From: an uncultured Christensenellaceae bacterium
GTDB lineage: Bacteria; Bacillota; Clostridia; Christensenellales; Borkfalkiaceae
Reading direction: 5' to 3'
DNA: 64,000 bases
NCBI GenBank assembly: GCA_910588465.1
Contig: CAJUOP010000006.1
Location: 36,492-100,491 of the forward strand
The notes beneath the pieces are model-generated. The model saw nothing but the letters and a program-made list of their open reading frames with translations. It did not search any database and was not told where the DNA came from. A program made the position numbers and the translations under genes. This document shows, piece by piece, positions 1-6,746 of the stretch. Every line of letters starts with the position of its first letter. Position 1 is the stretch's first letter.

Positions 1-130
1 TTCAGAGGGAGCGGAGCGACCGAAGGAATCTTAAGAGGTGAGCGGACTCAATTCATGGGATTCTTTCGCTGCGTTCAGAATGACAGGGTACGGCGGGGCA
101 GAATGACAAAAACGGCGGGACGGAACAACG
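1..130. repeat. Dispersed GTCATTCTGAG-type repeat, partial copy
   Basis: The window opens inside a copy of the dispersed repeat family that recurs near 13184, 17774, 46763 and 55642. One arm reads ttcagagggagcggagcgac and the opposite arm, near 60, reads attctttcgctgcgttcaga and then atgaca, so the ends are imperfect inverted repeats. A short tail with GGCGGGGCAGAATGAC follows. The copy is cut by the window edge. No coding potential is claimed here; the short frames through it are composed of repeat sequence. Confidence 0.7.
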
Positions 131-181
131 GGACAGAGCGGCAGAACGGCGCAAGGAACGAATCAAAAGGGTTAACAAAAC

Positions 182-1309
182 ATGAACAACGAATATTTTT
201 CTTTCGAGCTGCAAAAGACCGACCCCGAAACGGGGGCGCGCGCAGGCGTGCTGCATACGCCTCACGGCGATATTTTAACGCCCGTATATATGCCCGTGGG
301 CACGCAGGCGACCGTAAAGGGGCTTTATCCCCGCGACTTAAAGGAAGCGGGCTCGCAGATTATTCTGTCGAATACCTATCATCTGTATATGCGCCCCGGC
401 GACGAGTTGATCAAAGCGGCGGGGGGGCTGCACAAGTTTATGAATTGGGACAAGCCCATTTTAACGGACAGCGGCGGATTTCAGGTGTTCTCGCTCGCTT
501 CGCTCAATAACATTACCGACGACGGCGTGCGCTTTTCCTCGCACGTGGACGGGAGCAGCCATTTCTTTACGCCCGAAAAGGCGATGGATATTCAGCACAA
601 TCTCGGTTCGGATATTATCATGGCGTTTGATCAGTGTTCGGAATACGGCTATACGCACGAGCAGGCGCGGCGGGCGCTGGACAGAACGGTTTCCTGGCTC
701 GACCGCTGCTTTAAGGCGCACGGCGATCCCGCGCAGGCGCTCTTTCCCATCGTGCAGGGGAACTTTTACAAAGACCTTCGCATCGAGAGCGTGGAGCGCG
801 CGTTGCCCTACGTAAAGCATGGGATCGCGATCGGCGGGCTGTCCGTGGGCGAGCCCAAGCCGCTCATGTACGAAATGCTCGAAGAAATGCGCCCGCATCT
901 TCCGACGGACGTGCCCCGCTATTTAATGGGCGTCGGTTCGCCCGACTGTCTGGTGGAGGGCGTTCTGCGCGGCGTGGATATGTTCGATTGCGTGCTCGCT
1001 ACCCGCGTGGCGCGCAACGGCACCGCGCTCACCTCGCGCGGAAAGGTGGTGGTGCGCAACGGAAAGTACAAGGCGGATTTTTCCCCGCTCGATCCCGAAT
1101 GCGACTGCTACTGCTGCCGCAATTACACCAAAGCTTATTTGCGCCACTTGGTAAACGTGGGCGAGATGACGGGCGCCATGCTGCTCTCGCTGCACAACAT
1201 TTCTTATTTGCACAGGCTGATGCGCGGACTGCGCGAGAGCATTTTCACAGAAAAAGTAAAGGAATTCGCGCGCGCGTTTTACGAAAAACAGGAAGAGGGC
1301 AACGCGTAA
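182..1309 (+). CDS. tgt: Queuine/preQ1 tRNA-guanine transglycosylase
   Basis: Swaps guanine 34 of GUN-anticodon tRNAs (Tyr, His, Asn, Asp) for the queuosine precursor preQ1 in the cytoplasm. The 375-residue length is normal for bacterial Tgt. The substrate motif TDSGGFQVFSL lies near residues 95-105 with the active Asp at about 96. The second catalytic Asp is in MFDCVLATR near 268. The zinc site CxCxxC is at about 307-312, followed by a His near the C-terminus. The start is the first ATG that gives the family N-terminus; the upstream sequence ggttaacaaaac is a poor ribosome binding site. yajC follows 122 bases later behind its own promoter, the common tgt-yajC-secDF order, although here other genes are inserted before secD. 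Confidence 0.97.
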   Translation: MNNEYFSFELQKTDPETGARAGVLHTPHGDILTPVYMPVGTQATVKGLYPRDLKEAGSQIILSNTYHLYMRPGDELIKAAGGLHKFMNWDKPILTDSGGFQVFSLASLNNITDDGVRFSSHVDGSSHFFTPEKAMDIQHNLGSDIIMAFDQCSEYGYTHEQARRALDRTVSWLDRCFKAHGDPAQALFPIVQGNFYKDLRIESVERALPYVKHGIAIGGLSVGEPKPLMYEMLEEMRPHLPTDVPRYLMGVGSPDCLVEGVLRGVDMFDCVLATRVARNGTALTSRGKVVVRNGKYKADFSPLDPECDCYCCRNYTKAYLRHLVNVGEMTGAMLLSLHNISYLHRLMRGLRESIFTEKVKEFARAFYEKQEEGNA

Positions 1310-1375
1310 ATTTTGTCGAATTGTCCGCCCGAAAGTGAAATTCGCGTAAAAATGGAAAAATTTCACGAAAAACGC

Positions 1376-1404
1376 TTGCTAAATTTTTCCAAAACGGGTA
1401 TCAT
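1376..1404 (+). promoter_or_regulatory. Promoter of yajC
   Basis: TTGCTA at 1376-1381, a 17-base spacer and TATCAT at 1399-1404. The transcript would carry the AAAGGAG ribosome binding site just before the yajC ATG at 1432. Confidence 0.55.
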
Positions 1405-1431
1405 TATATAGGAATTTCAAAGGAGATTATT

Positions 1432-1947
1432 ATGTGGTTTTCATATTTGCTGGAAGGCGAAGCCGCTGCAGGTAAAATGCCGGGCTGGGTGCTCTACGTG
1501 GTAATGGGCGTCATTATCGCTTTGCTCGTGGTTTGGTTTTTCTTCTCGGGGAGAAAGAACAAGCAGAAACAAAAGGAATACGTGGAGCAGCTCGACGCAA
1601 TCGACGTCGGCAACAAGGTTAAGACGGCGGGCGGAATTTGCGGGATCGTGCGCGAGGTATGCGACGATAACACCGTGATCATCGAAACGGGCAGCGAGCA
1701 AACGGGTAAATCGTTTGTAAAAATGGATAAAGAGCTGATCGCGCAGACGGACGCGAAGGGTCCTACCCAGATCGCGCGCGAGGCGGCGGAAGCGGCGCGC
1801 AAGGCGGAAAAGGAAGCCAAAAATCCGAATAAATCTCAGAATTCGGAAAAGGCGGAAGAAAAGGAAGAGAAATCCGAACACGTCGAAGAGCCGACCGTAA
1901 CGGAAGAGCCGAACAAGACGGAAGAAAACGAAAAAGAGAAAGAATAA
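1432..1947 (+). CDS. yajC: Preprotein translocase accessory subunit YajC
   Basis: Small membrane protein that associates with SecDF at the Sec translocon. It has one transmembrane segment at about residues 18-38 (VLYVVMGVIIALLVVWFFF) followed by the soluble YajC domain with the GNKVKTAGGICGIV motif at about 61-74. At 171 residues it is longer than a typical YajC of about 90-110. The extra length is a low-complexity Lys/Glu tail from about residue 115 to the end, probably disordered. A good ribosome binding site, AAAGGAG, precedes the ATG. secD and secF lie downstream at 4112-6686, separated by the SCIFF locus. Confidence 0.95.
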   Translation: MWFSYLLEGEAAAGKMPGWVLYVVMGVIIALLVVWFFFSGRKNKQKQKEYVEQLDAIDVGNKVKTAGGICGIVREVCDDNTVIIETGSEQTGKSFVKMDKELIAQTDAKGPTQIAREAAEAARKAEKEAKNPNKSQNSEKAEEKEEKSEHVEEPTVTEEPNKTEENEKEKE

Positions 1948-1954
1948 ACATACG

Positions 1955-1989
1955 AGCCTCCGCATACCTATGTAGCACGGAGGCTTTTT
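1955..1989 (+). terminator. Terminator whose 3' arm is the next gene's ribosome binding site
   Basis: The stem arms are agcctccg (1955-1962) and cggaggct (1978-1985), followed by five T. The GGAGG at 1979-1983 in the 3' arm is also the only ribosome binding site for the ATG at 1992, eight bases away. Confidence 0.75.
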
Positions 1990-1991
1990 AT

Positions 1992-2372
1992 ATGGAAAAT
2001 TCATTTTGGAAGCGCGCCGTGTGGGAAGCGGCGAAAGCCGCGCTTTCGGCAACGGCGTTTTGTATTATCGCGGAGGCGATCTTCGCGCTTATCGTGCGGG
2101 CGTGCGCGCCCTCGCAGGGAATGATCACGGCGGTGAACTACCTTATTAAAGGCTTGGGGATCTTTGTGTTTTCCATGATCTTTATCAGAAGAGATCGCGC
2201 GTTTTTCAAGGGACTTGCGGCGGGATTTTGTTCGGTGTTTCTCACCATGTTTTTGTTCGCCGCGATCGGCGGCGGGTTCCACGTAGGGATCTGGTTTTTG
2301 CTGGAGCTCCCGTTGTGCGTGCTCCTCGGCGGCGCGGGCGCGCTTTTGGGAGCGAAATTCGGGAAAGACTGA
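1992..2372 (+). CDS. TIGR04086-like four-helix membrane protein
   Basis: A 126-residue hydrophobic protein with about four membrane segments (near residues 13-33, 47-66, 76-92 and 95-117). Size, hydrophobicity and the location between yajC and the SCIFF genes match the uncharacterised TIGR04086 family, commonly found beside SCIFF in Clostridia. The function is unknown. The start is set by GGAGG eight bases upstream, which lies inside the yajC terminator hairpin, so translation may depend on whether that hairpin forms. The family assignment is by context and general appearance rather than a specific motif. Confidence 0.7.
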   Translation: MENSFWKRAVWEAAKAALSATAFCIIAEAIFALIVRACAPSQGMITAVNYLIKGLGIFVFSMIFIRRDRAFFKGLAAGFCSVFLTMFLFAAIGGGFHVGIWFLLELPLCVLLGGAGALLGAKFGKD

Positions 2373-2380
2373 AAAAATAC

Positions 2381-2409
2381 TTGCAAAATTTTCCTCTGCG
2401 TTGTATAAT
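2381..2409 (+). promoter_or_regulatory. Promoter of the SCIFF operon
   Basis: TTGCAA at 2381-2386, a 17-base spacer and TATAAT at 2404-2409. It lies just after the stop codon of the upstream membrane protein gene and drives scfA and probably scfB. Confidence 0.7.
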
Positions 2410-2436
2410 AGAAAAAAACGCAAGGGAGAGTACGCT

Positions 2437-2592
2437 ATGATCAAGACGATTGCAAAGCCCGCGGAGAAAAAGGTTACGGGCTGCGGCGAATGCAGAAGCA
2501 CCTGCCAGTCCGCTTGCAAAACGAGCTGTACGGTTGGAAACCAGTCGTGCGAGCGCGTGACGAGAGAGAGCAAAATCGAAGAAAACAAGTAA
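2437..2592 (+). CDS. scfA: Six-cysteine peptide SCIFF (ranthipeptide precursor)
   Basis: A 51-residue precursor peptide of the SCIFF family (six Cys in forty-five residues), a ribosomally made peptide that receives thioether crosslinks from its radical SAM maturase. Six cysteines lie within residues 16-38, in the core GCGECRSTCQSACKTSC and the following GNQSC. The ATG at 2437 is preceded by AAGGGAGAG. An in-frame extension to 2401 overlaps the -10 box and cannot be the start. The maturase gene follows 81 bases downstream. SCIFF peptides are almost universal in Clostridia, but their biological role is still not settled. The C-terminal tail after the Cys core is charged. Confidence 0.95.
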   Translation: MIKTIAKPAEKKVTGCGECRSTCQSACKTSCTVGNQSCERVTRESKIEENK

Positions 2593-2673
2593 ACGAAACA
2601 AATGGGCGCAGGGGTAGCGGTTGCCGCTACTCCGCGTTCTATTTATGTCACGGAAAACGTTCAAAAGAGAGTT

Positions 2674-3978
2674 ATGGTACACGTATTTTCTTATCACGAT
2701 AAATTTTACATATACGACACGGGCAGCGCCTCTTTGCACGAGTGCGACGCGGCAACCGCGCGCGTTTTGGGAAAGGCGGAGGATATCACGGACGAGGAGC
2801 TCCGCTCCGCCCTGCCCGATATCGAGGCGTTAAAGGCGCAGGGCTTGCTCTATGCGGAGGAGCCGACGGCGTATCCCATGAAGAGCGGCGAACTGAAGGC
2901 GCTTTGCCTGCATATTTGCCACGACTGCAACCTGCGCTGCCGCTACTGCTTTGCCGACGAAGGGGCGTATCATGCAGCGCGCGAGATGATGAGCCTCGAT
3001 ACGGCGAAAAGGGCGATCGATTTCCTGATCGAAAACAGCGGGAAGCGCAAGGTGCTCGAGGTGGACTTTTTCGGCGGCGAGCCGCTGATGAATTTCGAGG
3101 TGGTCAAACAGACCGTTTATTACGCCAAGGAAGAGGCGGCGAAGCGCGGCAAGCGGTTTTTGTTTACCACTACCACCAACGGGCTTTTGCTCGACGAGGA
3201 AAAGACGGAGTTTTTAAACGCCGAAATGGAGAACGTGGTGCTCTCGCTCGACGGCAGAAAGGAGATCCACGACGAAGTGCGCAAGACGGTGAACGGCAAG
3301 GGCAGCTTCGACGTTGTGATCGAAAAAATCAAAAAGTTCGTCCGTGCGCGGGGAGACGGGCACTATTACGTGCGCGGCACGTTTACGGCGAAGAATCTCG
3401 ACTTTTCCAAGGACGTGCTGTTTTTGGCGGACAGCGGGTTCGATTCGCTCTCGGTAGAACCCGTCGTGACCGACATTCCCGATTTGCAGATCAGGGAGGA
3501 GCATCTTCCGCAGATCGAACGGGAATACGAAGCGCTCTGCGACGAGTATATCCGACGCGAGGCGGAGGGGAAGGGATTCAGCTTTTTCCATTTCCACGTA
3601 GACTTAGAGGGCGGACCTTGCCTTTCCAAGCGGGTTTCGGCGTGCGGCGCGGGCAACGAATATCTTTCGGTGCTGCCCAACGGCGATATTTATCCCTGCC
3701 ACCAGTTTGCGGGGGATAAAAAGTGGCGTATGGGCAGCGTTTACAAGGGCACGATTGATCCCGCACTCCGCGCTAAGTTTGCAAACAGCTGTCTGTTCAC
3801 GCGCAAGAAATGCGGAGACTGTTTTGCCAAGTTTATCTGTTCGGGCGGGTGCAGCGCGAACAACTACCATTATAACGGCGACATCGAAGAGCCTTACGCG
3901 ATGACCTGCGCCATGATGAAAAAGCGGATCGAATGCGCGATGCACGTTCTTGCGGAGCGGAAATCGCGCGAAAAATAA
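2674..3978 (+). CDS. scfB: SCIFF maturase, radical SAM/SPASM thioether synthase
   Basis: Installs Cys-to-alpha-carbon thioether links in the SCIFF peptide using S-adenosylmethionine and Fe-S clusters. With the start at 2674 it has 434 residues. The order is an N-terminal peptide-binding region beginning MVHVFSYHDKFYIYD, the radical SAM cluster motif C85-x3-C89-x2-C92 with the FFGGEPL element following, and a Cys-rich SPASM/twitch region toward the C-terminus with CGAGNEYLSVLPNGDIYPC and CGDCFAKFICSGGC. An in-frame ATG at 2602 would add 24 residues not expected in the family and lacks a better ribosome binding site, so 2674 with AAAGAGAG upstream is preferred. It acts on scfA just upstream. 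Confidence 0.93.
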   Translation: MVHVFSYHDKFYIYDTGSASLHECDAATARVLGKAEDITDEELRSALPDIEALKAQGLLYAEEPTAYPMKSGELKALCLHICHDCNLRCRYCFADEGAYHAAREMMSLDTAKRAIDFLIENSGKRKVLEVDFFGGEPLMNFEVVKQTVYYAKEEAAKRGKRFLFTTTTNGLLLDEEKTEFLNAEMENVVLSLDGRKEIHDEVRKTVNGKGSFDVVIEKIKKFVRARGDGHYYVRGTFTAKNLDFSKDVLFLADSGFDSLSVEPVVTDIPDLQIREEHLPQIEREYEALCDEYIRREAEGKGFSFFHFHVDLEGGPCLSKRVSACGAGNEYLSVLPNGDIYPCHQFAGDKKWRMGSVYKGTIDPALRAKFANSCLFTRKKCGDCFAKFICSGGCSANNYHYNGDIEEPYAMTCAMMKKRIECAMHVLAERKSREK

Positions 3979-4010
3979 ACGAAAAAATTTAAAATGCCGC
4001 ATATTTCGGC

Positions 4011-4040
4011 TTGACGGAAGGCGGCGTTTTACGATATAAT
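4011..4040 (+). promoter_or_regulatory. Promoter of secDF
   Basis: TTGACG at 4011-4016, an 18-base spacer and TATAAT at 4035-4040, followed by a leader of about 65 bases that ends in AGGAGG before secD. Confidence 0.6.
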
Positions 4041-4111
4041 GAAGAAAGTGGATTTTTCTATTTAGAAGTTTTCTATTGGGGAAACCCCCATTCGGATAGC
4101 AGGAGGAAACG

Positions 4112-5686
4112 ATGGGCAAGGTAAAATCGGCGATTTGCCTGATATTGACGACGTTGATCATCGCCGCGGCGTGCTTTTTCGTCACGGTCACATTTTCGTA
4201 TGACGACGGTTTGCATACGTGGCATTCCCTTATCAACCTTACGAAAAAAGACGCCACGCTGGGCGGCACGCTGTTAAACGGCGACTATACGGGCGGCAGC
4301 TACGCGGCGGTCTATTATCCCGAGGGCGTGATCACGTACAACGAATACGAGAACAACCTCGAAGGCTACGACGCAGCGATCGGCGAATACGAGTCCCGCA
4401 TTGCTTCGGAGCAGGATGCGAAGAAGGTCGAAGAGCTGAAAAAGAGCCTGAAAGATACGCAGGACAAGCGCGGCGAGTATGCGGAAAAGTACACGAGAAA
4501 GGGCACGCTCTGCTTCGAGACGGAAAAGGCGATCGAAAACGGCGAAATTTCGGACGAATTCAAAGCTTCTTTCCAAAGCAACGTTATCGCGTTAAAGGAG
4601 CGCTTCGGCGCGCTCGATTTGGACGGCGCGAAGCTTTCCGTACTCGACGGTTACACCGTGCAGGTAACGCTTCCGCAGATGATGAGCAGCCAGAGCGCGG
4701 TTTACACCTGGTTTGCTTATACGGGCGAGCTGACCGTTCTGTTCGGCACGGACGAGGATACCGCAACCAAGGTGCTTCCCGAAAACAAGCGCGATTCGAA
4801 GATCGGCGACTACGTGAAGGGCTTTTCCACGCGGGCGGCGGCGGACGGACAGCAATACGTTTCCGTTGCGTTTACCGCGGCGGGCGCGGAGGCGATCAAG
4901 ACCGCCACGGCGGAGCCCGAATCCTCTTCCGCACTTTATTTTAAGGTGGGGGACGATACGGTGATCAGTCTGCGCGTCGAATCCCAGCTCGATCAGAAAA
5001 CGCTGTATATCGGCGGTAACGACGTTTACAATTCCGAAACGGTCGCGGCGACTGCGTCGCTATTGAACAGCGCGTTAAAGGGTACGCAGGCGGAGCTGAA
5101 AATGACCGTCGGCGATATGTACCGTCTGCCCGCTTCGTTCGGCGACAACGCGCTCATGCTCGTGTATATCGCGTTCGGCGTGTGCTTCGTCGGCATGATG
5201 GTATTCTTTTTTGCAAGATACGGGCTGCTCGGCTTCGTTCACCTCTATAATTATTTGATTTTCCTGTTTGCGCTTCTTATCTGCCTGTGGGGGATCCCTT
5301 TCATTTACCTCAGCGCGGGCACGGTGCTTGCGGTGCTGCTTACCTCGGTGTTGCTTGCGGTAAGCACGGCGATCACTTACGAATATACGAGAAAGCAGTT
5401 CGCAACGGGAAAGACGATGTCCGTTTCGGTAAAGAACGGATATAAAAAGTGCTTCTGGCATATCTTCGATATTCATATCGCGTTGGCGGCGTTCTCCTTT
5501 GTGCTGTATGCGATCGCGCTTCCCGGGCTTTCGGCGTTCGCGTTTACGCTGGGGCTTGGCACTCTTTTCTCGGGCGTGTGTGCCTTAGCGATCGGTCGGC
5601 TGAACTGGGCGTCTATGATGGCGTTTACCAAAAATCAGAGCGGATTCTGCCGCTTTAAAAAGGTGGAGGTAGAGGACGATGAATAA
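4112..5686 (+). CDS. secD: Protein translocase subunit SecD
   Basis: Membrane component of the SecDF complex, which uses the proton gradient to help pull secreted proteins through SecYEG. It has 524 residues, one N-terminal membrane segment at about 7-29, a large extracytoplasmic domain, and a C-terminal block of about five membrane segments from about residue 345 to 505. The N-terminal domain is divergent: the usual LGLDLxGG motif is reduced to LGGTLLNGDYTGGSY, and a Glu/Lys-rich coiled-coil stretch sits at about 88-130. A strong AGGAGG precedes the ATG. secF overlaps its 3' end by eight bases. Confidence 0.9.
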   Translation: MGKVKSAICLILTTLIIAAACFFVTVTFSYDDGLHTWHSLINLTKKDATLGGTLLNGDYTGGSYAAVYYPEGVITYNEYENNLEGYDAAIGEYESRIASEQDAKKVEELKKSLKDTQDKRGEYAEKYTRKGTLCFETEKAIENGEISDEFKASFQSNVIALKERFGALDLDGAKLSVLDGYTVQVTLPQMMSSQSAVYTWFAYTGELTVLFGTDEDTATKVLPENKRDSKIGDYVKGFSTRAAADGQQYVSVAFTAAGAEAIKTATAEPESSSALYFKVGDDTVISLRVESQLDQKTLYIGGNDVYNSETVAATASLLNSALKGTQAELKMTVGDMYRLPASFGDNALMLVYIAFGVCFVGMMVFFFARYGLLGFVHLYNYLIFLFALLICLWGIPFIYLSAGTVLAVLLTSVLLAVSTAITYEYTRKQFATGKTMSVSVKNGYKKCFWHIFDIHIALAAFSFVLYAIALPGLSAFAFTLGLGTLFSGVCALAIGRLNWASMMAFTKNQSGFCRFKKVEVEDDE

Positions 5687-6686
5687 GCGTTTTAAGCCTT
5701 TGAAATTACTCCCCGTATGGGCGGCGGTTTCCGCGGCGCTCATCATAGCGGGAATCGTGATATTCGCGTTGTTCGGGTTCAACTATTCGGCGGAGAATCC
5801 CCGCACGAAGTCGATTGCGGTCGATTATAACTTTGCCGTGACGCAGGCGGAGCGGGAGGACGAGCTGATCGCCGCCTGCGAAGAAGTGTTAAACGAACAG
5901 AAGCTGAGCTACGTGAAGCATGCCCCCGTGGACAAGCTGGAAAACTTTACGGAGACGGGCGGAAAAGAATTGAAGTTTACCTTTGCGGACAGCGTTTCGC
6001 GCGAGGCGTTGGACGGCGCTTGCGCCGCGTTGCAGGCGAAGCTGAACGAGTTTAAGGGCAACGATCAGATCATGACGGTAAACGTAGCCGTTCACGAAAT
6101 TCAGCCCGAGACCTTCGGCGACGCGGCTTGGCGCGGAGCGATTGCGGTCGGCGTCGGCGCGGTGGTCGCGCTTGTCTATCTTGCGGTCCGCTTCGGGATC
6201 GGCAGCGCGCTTACGGGGCTGGTCGCCTGCGTAAACGACGTGTTCGTAACGCTCGCGCTGCTTGCCGTGACCCGCCTGCCCTTGTATGCGGCTTCCCCGC
6301 TGCTGTTCGCGGCGATCGCGGCGTTTTGCTCGCTGCTGCTGTGGATGGTGCAATGCGCCAAGATGCGCGAAAACTTTAAAGATCCCGTTTATTCCTCGCT
6401 CTCCTCCTTCGAGGCGGTGGAAGAGTCTTACAAAACTTCGCTGAAAGCGGTGCTGATTACGGGGGGCTGCATTGCGCTTGCGTTCCTTGTTGTAGGCGCG
6501 GTCGCGTCGGCGGGACTGCGGCTGATGGTGCTTCCTGCGCTGATCCCCGTGGCAATTGCGCTCTATTCTTCGTTGCTGCTTGCCCCCGCGCTTCACGTGT
6601 ATGTGAAAGGCGCGTTCGACAAGGCGAAGGCGAAACGCACCCGCAAGTATACGGGCAAGAAAAAAGCGGACAAAATCGCGGAGTGA
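5679..6686 (+). CDS. secF: Protein translocase subunit SecF
   Basis: Partner of SecD in the RND-type export-assisting complex. It has 335 residues with a first membrane segment at about 14-33, an extracytoplasmic domain to about residue 145, then five further membrane segments and a basic cytoplasmic tail (KAKRTRKYTGKKKADK). The start overlaps the end of secD by eight bases, with the ribosome binding site GGTGGAGG inside secD, suggesting translational coupling. An intrinsic terminator at 6711 closes the unit. Sequence conservation is low, as is usual for separate SecD/SecF pairs in Clostridia. Confidence 0.9.
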   Translation: MNKRFKPLKLLPVWAAVSAALIIAGIVIFALFGFNYSAENPRTKSIAVDYNFAVTQAEREDELIAACEEVLNEQKLSYVKHAPVDKLENFTETGGKELKFTFADSVSREALDGACAALQAKLNEFKGNDQIMTVNVAVHEIQPETFGDAAWRGAIAVGVGAVVALVYLAVRFGIGSALTGLVACVNDVFVTLALLAVTRLPLYAASPLLFAAIAAFCSLLLWMVQCAKMRENFKDPVYSSLSSFEAVEESYKTSLKAVLITGGCIALAFLVVGAVASAGLRLMVLPALIPVAIALYSSLLLAPALHVYVKGAFDKAKAKRTRKYTGKKKADKIAE

Positions 6687-6710
6687 TCCCGAAAAATCCA
6701 AATAAAAAAA

Positions 6711-6735
6711 CGGCGGGATTCTCCCGCCGTTTTCG
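6711..6735 (+). terminator. Intrinsic terminator after secDF
   Basis: Perfect stem cggcggga/tcccgccg with a short loop, then TTTTCGG. The recJ start codon is only about 11 bases beyond its end. Confidence 0.85.
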
Positions 6736-6746
6736 GTAATTTTCCC

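Noticed and set aside
421..427. G7 run in tgt as another phase switch
   Set aside because: It encodes Ala-Gly-Gly within the conserved enzyme by GC-rich codon choice, and the gene is an intact housekeeping gene.
2602..2673. Longer N-terminus of the SCIFF maturase
   Set aside because: The 24 extra residues are not expected in the family and the ATG at 2674 has the better ribosome binding context.
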